Shown here: piece by piece, positions 23,985 to 33,230 of the stretch
Position numbering within the stretch: position 1 is the stretch's first letter
Layout: each line of letters starts with the position of its first letter
Assembly (NCBI RefSeq): GCF_000003815.2
Contig: NW_023365802.1
Span: forward strand, 47,333-111,332
Source: Branchiostoma floridae
Taxonomy: Eukaryota; Chordata; Leptocardii; Amphioxiformes; Branchiostomatidae
Length of the DNA: 64,000 nt
Direction of reading: 5' to 3'
Program-made: the position numbers and the translations under genes
Notes under the pieces: generated by a model
What the model was told of the DNA's origin: nothing
The model's input: only the letters and a program-made list of their open reading frames with translations
The model's database searches: none

Positions 23985-25515
23985 TGTACAAACCAGCCTT
24001 TTCCCCTCTCTGTCTGTCTGCAACCCTGTCTGGCTTCATTTTTGTCCGTCTGCAACCCTGTCTGGCTTCTTCTTTAACTACCTGCCTCATTGTCTGTCCG
24101 CAAGCCTGTCTGTCTCCCTCTCTGTCTGTCTGCAACCCTGTCTCGCTTTGTCTTTGTCTGTCTGCCTCTCTGTCTGTCTGCCGCCCTGTCTGCCTTCCTC
24201 TTTGTCTGTTTGCAACCCTGAATTGCCTTTTCTTTGTCTACCTGCCTCTCAGTCTGACTGAAACCATGTCTGGCTTCCTCTTTCTCTGTCTGCCTCTCTG
24301 TCTTTCTGCCTCTCTGTCTGACTGAAACCCATTCTGGCTTCCTTTTTCTCTGTCTGCCTTTCTGTCTTTCTGTAAGCCTGTCTGTCTACCTCTCTGTTGG
24401 TCTGTAACCCTCTCTGGCTTTCTCTTTGTTTATCTTCCTCACTGTCTGACTGCAAGCCTGTCTGGCTTTCTCTTTTTTCTGTCTGCGTCCGTGTCTGTCT
24501 GCAAGCATGTCTGTCTCCATCTCTGTCTGTCTGCAACCCTGTATGGCTTCTTCTTTTTCTGTCTGCCTCCGTGTCTGTCTGCAAGCCTGAATTATTTCGT
24601 CTCTGTCTGTCTGGAACCATGTCTGGCGTCCTCTTTGTCTGTCTGCAACCCTGTCTGGCTTCTTCTTTAACTACCAACCTCCCTGTCTGTCTGCAAACCT
24701 GTATCCTTCCTTCTTTCTTCGTCTGCAATCCTGCCTGGCTTTCTCTTTGTCTGTCTACCTCTATGTCTGTCTCCCTGTCTGCCTGCAAGCCTGTCTGTCT
24801 GCCTCACTGACTGTCTGCAAATCTGTCTGGCTTCCTCTTTGTCTGTCTACCTCCTGGCTGTCGGCAAGCATGTCTGCCTCTTTCTCTGTCTGTCTGAAAC
24901 CCTGTCTGGCTTTCTCTATGTCTGTCTGCAACCCTGTCTGGCTTTTTCTTTGTCTGTCTGCAACCCTGTCTGGCTTTCTCTTTGTCTGCCTGCCTAACTG
25001 TCTTTCTGCAACCATGTCTGGCTTCATCTTTGTCTGTCTTCCTCCTGTCTGTCTGCAAGCCTGTCTGTCTCCCTCTCTGTATGTCTGCAAGCCTGTCCGT
25101 CTCCCTCTCTGTCTGTCTGTCTGCATGCCTGTCTAACTGCCTCTCTGTCTGACTGCAACCCGGTCTAGCTTCTTCTTTGTCTGTCTGCAACCCTGTCTGG
25201 CTTTCTCTTTGTCTGTCTGCCTAACTGTCCGTCAGCAACCTTGTCTGTCTCCCTCTCTATCTGTCTGCAAGCCTGTCTGCCCCTCTCTCTGTCTGTCTGC
25301 AACCCTGTCTGGCTTTTTCTTTGTCTGTCTCCCTCTCTGTCTGCAAGCCTGTTTGCCTCTCTCTCTGTTTGTCTGCAACCCTCTGGCTTTCTCATTGTCC
25401 ATCTGCCCCAATGTCAGTCTGCAAGCTTGTATGTCTCCCTCTCTGTCTGTCTACCTCCCTGTCTGGCTACTTTTTTGTCTGTCTGCAACCCTGTCTGGCT
25501 TTCTCATTGTCTTTT
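23985..25515. repeat. 32-bp minisatellite array B (CTGTCTGTCTGC orientation)
   Basis: Reverse-complement orientation of array A. Segment 24000-24320 follows 14230-13910 (minus strand) almost variant by variant, including the rare TTCTTTAACTACC and CCTGAATTGCCTTTTC. Segment 24320-24600 follows 14600-14240. The TTCTTTAACTACC marker recurs at about 24070 and 24662, giving a higher-order period near 590 bp. The array is interrupted at 25515 by a transposon and resumes in phase at 29185. Confidence 0.96.
25508..25515 (+). repeat. Target site duplication, left copy
   Basis: TGTCTTTT, repeated at 29185-29192. Removing the intervening DNA and one copy restores the normal minisatellite phase (CTCAT, then this octamer, then TGCCTCAATGTCTG). 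Confidence 0.7.
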
Positions 25516-25596
25516 CACCCATGTCCAGTATCAGGGTGAAATGCACGAAGTTGTCCTAAGTTAAGTTAGATGTCTGAAGTTGTCCAAAGTTGTACG

Positions 25597-25709
25597 NNNN
25601 NNNNNNNNNNNNNNNNNNNNNNNNNNNNNNNNNNNNNNNNNNNNNNNNNNNNNNNNNNNNNNNNNNNNNNNNNNNNNNNNNNNNNNNNNNNNNNNNNNNN
25701 NNNNNNNNN
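25597..25709. other. Assembly gap (113 N)
   Basis: Run of N inside the left part of the TIR element, flanked by complementary-looking CCAAAGTTG and AAACTTTGG, so the missing piece may contain a hairpin or repeats. Confidence 0.99.
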
Positions 25710-25834
25710 AAACTTTGGACAGTCAGCATTGCGTGTTTTAGATCAGGTCGCGTATACCTAGGAAGATGTCGCCTAGCTTGACTTTGGCGATATATATACT
25801 CCGCTACTCCGCGTCTACAAGTATTCTGTGTAAC

Positions 25835-25990
25835 GTTCAAATGTCTCAACTGTCATTTCTAGAACCTTTCTTCTAATGTTCTCATCTTCTTAGACGTCAC
25901 AATCTGACGTTTACGTCACTAACTCAGGTGTTTTCGTAATTCGAAACCGGAATGCGTTCTTCGAACGGTGTCGTCGTTTTTCAGTCTAAC
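25835..25990 (+). repeat. Direct repeat, copy 1 (5' flank of P-loop gene)
   Basis: Contains GTCATTTCTAGAACC, TTTACGTCACTAACTCAGG and GGAATGCGTTC. A diverged direct copy lies at 26590-26755 in intron 2 of the P-loop gene. It includes CRE-like half sites (GACGTCAC, TTACGTCAC). Confidence 0.7.
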
Positions 25991-26589
25991 AGTTTGAAAC
26001 CGTGTGGCGATGAAGTCGCCACGGCTACTTTTTAGTCCGTGTCTTTGACGAAATAGACTTTTTTTAACGGGGAATTTACGGACAATATTATATCATATCA
26101 TGTCGTGCAGTAAATCTTTGAAGGCTACAGATCTCCATTCGTCCTGGAAAGTCGAGTTTGACTGGAAGGATTTTCCGGAAGAACTTGTTCAGGTGGGTTA
26201 GTCGTATTAATCGCACCTTGACATGTTTTGAGTTCTGACTTTTGATTCATAAATCTTCTATTCTTTAGAAGTTACATCTTACAAAACAACATATTTTTTA
26301 TCAGAATGCAGATTACTTATCTTTATTAAGATTTGTCTTATTCTTCACAGGGATGTTGTGCTGTTGCATCTGTTTTGTGCGTGCCAACGGTGGCTGTTTT
26401 ATATAGCCTTATCACGGTCGCGGCTTTTGCTGTAAGCCATGCACAAGTCTCTCCACCTGACACCAAATGGAGGGAAAATGTTCTTCTGTGGACAGCCATC
26501 TGTCTGCCAACAGGTAGATTTACTTCTAAACACCTTTTTTATTGTTTCAAATCAAACGTTTGATTCAATGTAGATATAACGTTATATGT

Positions 26590-26755
26590 TCGAAATTTAC
26601 AACCGTCATTTCTAGAACCATACCTTGTCGAACATTCTTTTGCTTAACGTCACCAACAGACATTTACGTCATTTGCTCAGGTGTTTTTTTTTTAAATTCG
26701 AACCTGGAATGCGTTCGTAGAATGGTGTCGTTTTTCAATCTCTGTATTGCGCCAC
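26590..26755 (+). repeat. Direct repeat, copy 2 (intron 2 of P-loop gene)
   Basis: Diverged copy of 25835-25990, sharing CGTCATTTCTAGAACC, CATTTACGTCA, GCTCAGGTGTTTT and GGAATGCGTTCG. Either a duplicated promoter-proximal piece or two insertions of one small repeat. Confidence 0.7.
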
Positions 26756-26934
26756 GACTGCTTTTATTTCATTTGTTCTATTCCTTTTAAACATCTATTA
26801 GCGGGGATCAAAATGACATTTACCTGTTGTCTTGGCAGGCGCTGGGAAATCTACTATCTGTAAATGCGTCGATGTAGGTTAGACATCCAGGTAATAAGAT
26901 ACGCCAAAAATAGTTACTCAAGCAACTGGATATG

Positions 26935-26995
26935 GTTTTGAAACGGTCAGACGTTTCGGAAAGAATCCACTTTCCTTCGTCAGTGACACTGAAGT
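26935..26995 (-). ncRNA. Hammerhead-ribozyme-like motif in left pLTR
   Basis: Minus-strand core CACTGACGAAGG, then a six-base helix GGAAAG/CTTTCC, then CGAAACGTC. Hammerheads need CUGANGA, helix II, GAAA and a cleavage triplet. All these blocks are present, but one extra unpaired A follows CUGACGA, and helix I pairing is weak by eye. Hammerhead motifs are known in Penelope-like elements, which supports the call. Confidence 0.45.
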
Positions 26996-27159
26996 GATCT
27001 GCAAGAAACAGGTCTTTTATACTCTAACTATGAATGAAGACAATTTCAGATGTCCAATAGGAAAGGTTGTAAGACAATTCAGACTGAAGACAATTTGGAT
27101 TCCAAAGATAACAAAGCTAAGCCAAAGTCAAGCTGAAGACAATTTGGATTTCAAAGGAT

Positions 27160-27618
27160 AAACTCAGACGGATCTTCCAAAACTTCAACATCGCCACTAA
27201 CTTCAAACCTCACTCAACCCTCCGACACAAACTGGTACATCCAAAAGACAAACCACAGAAAGGTACTAAGGCCAATGTAATCTACAGACTCAAATGCGAG
27301 GAACCCAACTGTAACAACACATACATTGGTGAGACTAGTCGTCCACTAAAAGCAAGATACCAAGAACATTGCAAACCGAAGGCCAACGGCAACTCTTCTG
27401 CTATTTTCAACCACCTACAACACAACCAAGGACATTCCTTCAACCTCCAATCTACCGACATCCTAGACCGTGAAGCCCGCTGGTTTGAACGGGGAGTTAG
27501 AGAGGCCATATATGAGAGAATATACAATCCCACCCTCAACAGAAAAGGGGGGCTACGTATGGAACTTTCCGGCACTTGGGACATAGCACTACCCCCCCCC
27601 CCCCAACAAAACTTTTAG
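27160..27618 (+). pseudogene. GIY-YIG endonuclease domain of Penelope-like retroelement
   Basis: A plus-strand frame with no start codon (5'-truncated) runs about 150 codons to TAG at 27616-27618. It contains the expected endonuclease order: a CEEPNC cysteine motif within VIYRLKC...NTYIGETSRPLK (the GIY-YIG-like pair and catalytic Arg), a conserved HC and H spaced across the middle, and the C-terminal helix REARWFERGVREAIYER with NPTLN. In Penelope-like elements this domain nicks DNA to prime reverse transcription. The upstream reverse transcriptase is missing, so the copy is dead. Because ATG is absent and both flanks are pLTRs, I mark it as a pseudogene. Confidence 0.85.
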
Positions 27619-27849
27619 CTCCTGTAACTAAAAAAACAACAGGAGCTAATTGACTCATTTGCATTAACTGTGTCTTAGCCTTGATATCCTTTGAAATCCA
27701 AATTGTCTTCAGCTTGACTTTGGCTTAGCTTTGTTATCTTTGGAATCCAAATTGTCTTCAGTCTGAATTGTCTTACAACCTTTCCTATTGGACATCTGAA
27801 ATTGTCTTCATTCATAGTTAGAGTATAAAAGACCTGTTTCTTGCAGATC

Positions 27850-27910
27850 ACTTCAGTGTCACTGACGAAGGAAAGTGGATTCTTTCCGAAACGTCTGACC
27901 GTTTCAAAAC
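27850..27910 (+). ncRNA. Hammerhead-ribozyme-like motif in right pLTR
   Basis: Inverted partner of the motif at 26935-26995, with the same core blocks (CTGACGA at 27862, CGAAAC at 27887) on the plus strand. A possible short stem III is ACG/CGT around TCTGAC. Same caveats. Confidence 0.45.
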
Positions 27911-28076
27911 CATATCCAGTTGCTTGAGTAACTATTTTTGGCGTATCTGTAAATGGATTCAAGAACTTGTGACTGATGTTTACACGAAGTTGCGGAAAGA
28001 CCATACGGACAGTGGTAGTCCGTCTGCTGGGTTTACTTATGTACTAAATGGTGGAAGTACTTCAATTAATTATTAA

Positions 28077-28432
28077 ATTACAAGGAATAACATAACAACT
28101 ACTACTTCTTATGATACAAAGTAGTGAAAGATGACTGCAATACATGTAGTTTATGAATAGATAGGGGAGATGTTTTCAGGTACTTGTATATAGAAGTGAC
28201 GTAAAAAAAAGAATAATATAATATTAAGAGTGAGCTTAAATTATTTTGTGCGCATTGTTAAAACGAACGTTAAGAGGAGAAATAAAAGACAAAAAAGTGA
28301 AATAAATGAAATTTTTTACAATGCATGAACATTGATTTTGTGCTGATTAATGTGCATCTATATTTTATCTGTTTATATGCGTGAGTGGTGTGTATCTTAT
28401 TTACACATATATAAGTTTTTACTATGTATTAA
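28077..28432. other. AT-rich interior of the TIR element, no gene
   Basis: No continuation of the P-loop gene is visible; no splice acceptor leads to a recognisable domain. Confidence 0.45.
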
Positions 28433-29045
28433 TTAACTTTGGACAAATTCGTACACATGCCGCCCTACCCTGCCCACTGTCCAGAGTTAGATGACGTCAC
28501 GTAACTTTGCACAAGTTAGGACAACTTCGCACACTTGTTGACCTACCCTGCCCACTGTCCAAAGTTAGATGACGTCACGTAACTTTGCACAACTTAGGAC
28601 AACTTCGCACACTTGTTGACCTACCCTGCCCACTGTCCAAAGTTAGATGACGTCACGTAACTTTGCACAACTTAGGACAACTTCGCACACTTGTTGACCT
28701 GCCCTGCCCACTGTCTAAAGTTAGATGACGTCACGTAACTTTGCACAACTTAGGACAACTTCGCACACTTGTTGACCTACCCTGCCCACTGTCCAAAGTT
28801 AGATGACGTCACGTAACTTTGCACAACTTAGGACAACTTCGCACACTTGTTGACCTACCCTGCCCACTGTCCGAAGTTAGATGACGTCACGTAACTCTGC
28901 ACAACTTAGGACAACTTTGCACACTTGTTAACCTACCCTGCCCACTGTCCGAAGTTATATGACGTCACGTAACTTTGCACAACTTCGGACAAGTTCGTAC
29001 ACTTGACACCCTACCCTGCCTACTGTACGAAGTTAGATTACGTCA
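28433..29045. repeat. 78-bp tandem repeat with CRE octamers, about 7.5 units
   Basis: Units of exactly 78 bp contain GTTAGATGACGTCACGTAAC, TTAGGACAACTTCGCACAC and CCTACCCTGCCCACTGTCC. The perfect palindrome TGACGTCA (CREB/ATF consensus) starts at 28492, 28570, 28648, 28726, 28804, 28882 and 28960, and an eighth lies outside the repeat at 29060. The array sits subterminally in the TIR element, where transposase or host factors often bind. Confidence 0.95.
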
Positions 29046-29184
29046 TCCAATAAATGTTTTGACGTCATCTGTGACTCCCGATATAGCATCAAAGCCAGTG
29101 GGAAACGGTTGTAACTTAGTACAACTTCGTACAACTTCGTACACCCTAACTTCGTGCACTTCACCCTGATACTGGACATAGCTC

Positions 29185-32100
29185 TGTCTTTTTGCCTCAA
29201 TGTCTGTCTGCAAGCGTCTGTTCACCTCCTTGTCTGTCTGCCTCCCTGTCTGGCTTCATCTTTGTCTGTCTGCCTCACTGACTGTCTTTCTGCAACCATG
29301 TCTGGCTTGCTCTTTGTCTGTCTGCCTCCCTGTCTGTCTGCAAGCCTGTCTGTCTTCCTCTCTGTCTGTCTGCCTCCCTGTCTGTTTTCTTCTTTGTCTG
29401 TCTGCCTCACTGACTGCCTGCAAATCTGTCTGGCTTCCTCTTTGTCTGTCTATCTCCTGGCTGTCTGCATGCCTGCCTGTCTCCCTCTCTGTCTGTCTGC
29501 AAGCCTGCCTGCCTCTCTCTCTGTCTGTCTGCAAGCCTGTCTGCCTCTCTCTCTGTCTGTCTGCAACCCTGTCTGGCTTTCTCATTGTCTGTCTGCCCCA
29601 ATGTCTGTCTGCAAGCGTCTGTCTTCCTCTCTGTCTGTCTGCCTCCCTGTCTGGCTTCACCTTTGTCTGTTTGCCTCACTGACTGTATGCAAATATGTCT
29701 GGCTTCCTCTTTGTCTGTCTACCTCCTGGATGTCTGCAAGCCTACCTGTCTCCCTCTCTGTCTGTCTGCAAGCCTGTCTGCCCCTCTCTCTGTCTGACTG
29801 CAACCCTGTCTGGCTTTCTCATTGTCTATCTTCCCAAATGTCTGTCTGCAAGCTTGTCTGTCTCCCTCTCTGTCTGTCTACCTCCCTGTCTGGCTTCTTA
29901 TTTGTGTGTCTGCAACCCTGTCTGGATTTTTCTTTGTCTGTCTGAAACCCTGTCTGGCTTTCTCATTGGCTGTCTGCCCAAATGTCTGTCTGCAATCGTT
30001 TGTCTTTCTCTCTGTCTGTTTGCCTCCCTGTCAGGCTTCCTCTCTGTCTGTCTGCAACCCTGTCTGGCTTTTTCTTTGTCTGTCTGCCTCACTGACTGTC
30101 TGCAAATTTGTCTAACCTCATTTTGTCTGTCTGCCTACTGTCTGTCTGCAAGCCTGTCTGTCTCCCTCTCTGTCTCTCTGCAACCCTGTCTGGCTTTCTC
30201 TCTGTCTGTCTGCCCCTTGTCTGTCTGCAAGCCTGTCTGTCTTCCTCTCTGTCAGAGTGCAAGCCTGTCTTGCTTTCTCTGTGTCTGTCTGTTTCCCCGT
30301 CTGTCTTCAAGACTGTCTGTCTGTCTTTTTTTCCGTCTGCACCCCTGTCTGGCTTTCTCTTTGTCTGCCTGCCTAACTGTCTGTCTGCAACAAAGTCAGG
30401 CTTCATCTTTGTCTGTCTGCCTCCTGTCTGTCTGCAAGCCTGTCTCTCTCCCTCTCTGTCTGTCTGCATGCCTGTCAGCCTGCCTCTCTGTCTGTTTGCA
30501 ACCCAGTCTGGCTTCTTCTTCGTCTGTCTGCAACCCTGTCTGGCTTTCTCTTTGTCTGCCTGCCTAACTGTCTGTCTGCAACCTTGTCTGGCTTCCTCTC
30601 TGTCTGTCTGCAAGCATGTCTGGCTTTCTCTTTGTCTGTCTGCCTAACTGTCTGTCTGCAACCTTGTCTGGCTTCCTCTCTGTCTGTCTGCAACCTTGTC
30701 TGGCTTTCTCTTTGTCTGTCTGCCTCCTGTCTGTCTGCAAGCCTGTCTGTCTCTCTCTCTATCTCTCTGCATGCCTGTCTGCCTCCCTCTCTGTTTGTCT
30801 GCAACCCTGTGTGGCTTCATCTTTGTCTGCCTGCCTCAATGACTGTTTGCAAATCTGTCTAACTTCCTCTTTGTCTGACTCCTGCCTGTCTGCATGCAAG
30901 TCTGCCTCCCTCTCTGTCTGTCTGCAACCCTGTCTGGCTTTCTCTTTGTCTGTCTACCCCCTGTCTTTCTGCAAGCCTGTCTGTCTTCGTCNNNNNNNNN
31001 NNNNNNNNNNNNNNNNNNNNNNNNNNNNNNNNNNNNNNNNNNNNNNNNNNNNNNNNNNNNNNNNNNNNNNNNNNNNNNNNNNNNNNNNNNNNNNNNNNNN
31101 NNNNNNNNNNNNNNNNNNNNNNNNNNNNNNNNNNNNNNNNNNNNNNNNNNNNNNNNNNNNNNNNNNNNNNNNNNNNNNNNNNNNNNNNNNNNNNNNNNNN
31201 NNNNNNNNNNNNNNNNNNNNNNNNNNNNNNNNNNNNNNNNNNNNNNNNNNNNNNNNNNNNNNNNNNNNNNNNNNNNNNNNNNNNNNNNNNNNNNNNNNNN
31301 NNNNNNNNNNNNNNNNNNNNNNNNNNNNNNNNNNNNNNNNNNNNNNCTGTCTGTAAGCATGTCTGGCTTTCTCTTTGTCTGCCTGCCTAACTGTCAGTCT
31401 GCAACCTTGTCTGGCTTTCTCTTTGTCTGTCTGCCTCCTGTGTCTGCAAGCCTGTCTGTCTCCCTCTCTATCTGCCTGCATGCCTGTCTACCTCCCTCTC
31501 TGTTTGTCTGCAACCCTGTCTGTCTGCAACCCGGTCTAGCTTCATCTTTGTCTGCCTGCCTCAATGACTGTTTGCAAATCTGTCTAACTTCCTCTTTGTC
31601 TGTCTGACTCCTGCCTGTCTGCATGCAAGTCTGCCTCCCTCTCTGTCTGTCTGCAACCCTGTCTGGCTTTCTCTTTGTCTGTCTACCCCCTGTCTGTCTG
31701 CAAGCCTGTCTGTCTTCGTCTCTGTTAGAGTGCAACCATGTCTTGCTTTTTATGTGTCTGTCTGCCTCACTGTCTGTCTGCAAGACTGTCTGTCCTGCCT
31801 CTTTGTCTGTCTGCAACCCTGTGTGGCTTCATCTTTGTCTGTTTTCCTCACTGACTGTCTGCAACCCTGTCTGGCTTCCTCTTTGTCTGCCTCCTGTTTG
31901 TCTGTAAGCCTGTCTGCCTCTATCTCTGTCTGTCTGTCTGCAACCCTATCTGCCAGTCTGGCTTTCTCTTTGTCTGTCTGCCTCCTTGCCTGTCCGCAAG
32001 CCTGTCTGTCTTTCTTTCTGTCTGTCTGCAACCCTGGCTGGCTTCCTCTTTGTCTGTCTCCCTCTCTGTCTGTCTGCAAGTCTGTCTGCCTCGCTTTCTC

Positions 32101-32889
32101 TCTGTCTGTCTGCAACCCTATCTGGCTTCATCATTGTCTGTCTGCCCCAATGTCTATCTGCAAGCTTGTCTTTCTCCCTCTCTGTCTGTCTGCCTTCCTG
32201 TCTGGCTTCTTCTTTGTCTTTCTGCAACCCAGTCTGGCTTTTTCTTTGTCTGTCTGCCTCTCTGTCTGTCTGCCTCCCTCTCTGGTTTTCTTTTTGTCTG
32301 TTTGCAACCCTGTCTGGCGTTCTCTTTGTCTGTCTGTCTCCGTGTCTGTCTGAAAGCCTCTATGTCTCTCTCTCTGTCTGTCTGCAACCCTGTCTGTCTG
32401 CCTCTTTGTCTGTCTGCAACCCTGTCTTGTTTTCTCTTTGTTTGCCTGCCTGTCTGTCTGCAACCCTGTCTGCCTTCCTCTGTGTCTGTCTGCCTCCTGT
32501 CTGTCTGCAACCCTGTCTATCTCCCTCTCTGTCTGCATGCCTGTCTGCCTCCCTCTCTGTCTGTCTGCAACCCTGTATGGCTTTCTCTTTGTTTGTCTGC
32601 AAGCCTTCGTTTCTGTCAGAGTGCAACCCTGTCTTGCTTTCTATGTGTCTGTCTGCCTCCTTGTCTGTCTGCAAGACTGTCTGTCCTGCCTCTTTGTCTG
32701 TCTGCAACCCTGTGTGGCTTCATCTTTGTCTGTCTGCCTCCTGTCTGTCTACAAGCCTGTCTGCCTCTCTCTCTCTCTCTGTCTGTCTGCAACCCTGTCT
32801 GCTTTCTCTTTGTCTGTCTGTCTCCCTGTCCGTCTGCAACCCTGTCTGGCTTCCTCTTTGTCTGTCAGAGTGTCTTTTTCTGTCTCTCT
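29185..32889. repeat. 32-bp minisatellite array C (continuation of array B)
   Basis: Same unit and orientation as array B; it begins with the right copy of the target duplication TGTCTTTT. Segment 29580-29770 follows array A (12480-12300, minus strand) closely. The marker CACTGACTGTCTGCAAAT recurs many times (about 29276-29430, 30090, 31855). Contains a gap at 30992-31346. It ends where the RTE-like LINE begins (about 32890). Confidence 0.96.
30992..31346. other. Assembly gap (355 N)
   Basis: Gap inside array C. The sequence before it (30875-30991) is nearly identical to 31605-31720 after it, so the join may be collapsed or duplicated. Confidence 0.99.
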
Positions 32890-33230
32890 CTCTCTTACTT
32901 ACTTGGGCCTACTGCCCATCCTTGGGCATAGGCCACGAACTAGCTGCTTCCATCTCCGGCGGTCCTGGGCCATTTCCTCCAGCTGTCCCCATGTGTAGCC
33001 AGACTCCCTCACGTCCGCCTCCAGGCTTCGCCTCCAGGTGTTTCTGGGTCTTCCCCTCTTGCGCTTTCCTGGGGGTTCCATGTGAAAGCTTCTCTAACTG
33101 TGATTGAGGCCGGCTTGCGCAGGGTGTGACCCACCCAGGTCCACCGCTTACGAAGTATTTCTATCCCTACTGGTACCTGTCCGGTGCGTTGCCATAGTTC
33201 TTCATTACGGATGGTGTTTGGCCAGTAGAC

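Larger units (their letters stand above)
26867..27955 (+). mobile_element. Penelope-like element, 5'-truncated, with inverted pLTRs
   Basis: About 1.08 kb inserted in exon 3 of the P-loop gene, with the 12-bp duplication TATCTGTAAATG at 26855-26866 and 27944-27955. The left arm (26902-27160) and right arm (27684-27943) are inverted copies of about 260 bp. About 35 bp extra (with AGGTTAGACATCCAGGTAAT) lies outside the left arm. This matches the known architecture of Penelope-like elements: inverted or partial pseudo-LTRs around a truncated ORF encoding a C-terminal GIY-YIG endonuclease. The RT domain is absent. Each arm contains a hammerhead-like core. Confidence 0.88.
26100..28076 (+). pseudogene. 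P-loop NTPase-like gene (DUF3987-like N-terminus), disrupted
   Basis: Exon 1 is 26100-26192, starting MSCSKSLKATDLHSSW. Exon 2 is 26351-26513, with a hydrophobic stretch ASVLCVPTVAVLYSLITVAA. Exon 3 starts at 26839. All borders are GT-AG, and phases match (0, then 1). The exon 2/3 junction creates a Walker A motif, LPTGAGKSTICK, after VLLWTAI. The layout 'PEELV, hydrophobic helix, W..NVLLW, P-loop' resembles the start of DUF3987 primase/helicase-like proteins (family resemblance by eye). Exon 3 is split just after the P-loop by a retroelement flanked by TATCTGTAAATG (26855-26866, 27944-27955). Ignoring the insertion, the frame continues to a stop at 28074-28076, 134 codons in all and divisible by three. 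No Walker B or later domain follows, so the gene is also truncated at its 3' end. Location inside a TIR element suggests transposon cargo. Confidence 0.6.
25516..29184 (+). mobile_element. 3.67-kb TIR element carrying a P-loop NTPase-like gene
   Basis: The ends are inverted copies: ATGTCCAGTATCAGGG at 25521 and its reverse complement ending at 29179, 31 of 32 bases matching inward to GCACGAAGTT. Five weakly matching bases lie outside each, then the 8-bp duplication TGTCTTTT. Inside come subterminal GAAGTTGTCC-type repeats at both ends, a gap (25597-25709), a CRE-rich 5' flank, three exons of a P-loop gene, a nested Penelope-like insertion and a 78-bp repeat array near the right end. No transposase is visible. 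It could be a non-autonomous element with a captured gene, or an autonomous element whose main gene is truncated. Eight-base duplications occur in hAT, P and KDZ-type elements; I cannot place it. Confidence 0.7.

Noticed and set aside
24249-33107. Open frames over arrays B and C, including some crossing runs of N
   Set aside because: Same repeat effect; frames through N have no content.
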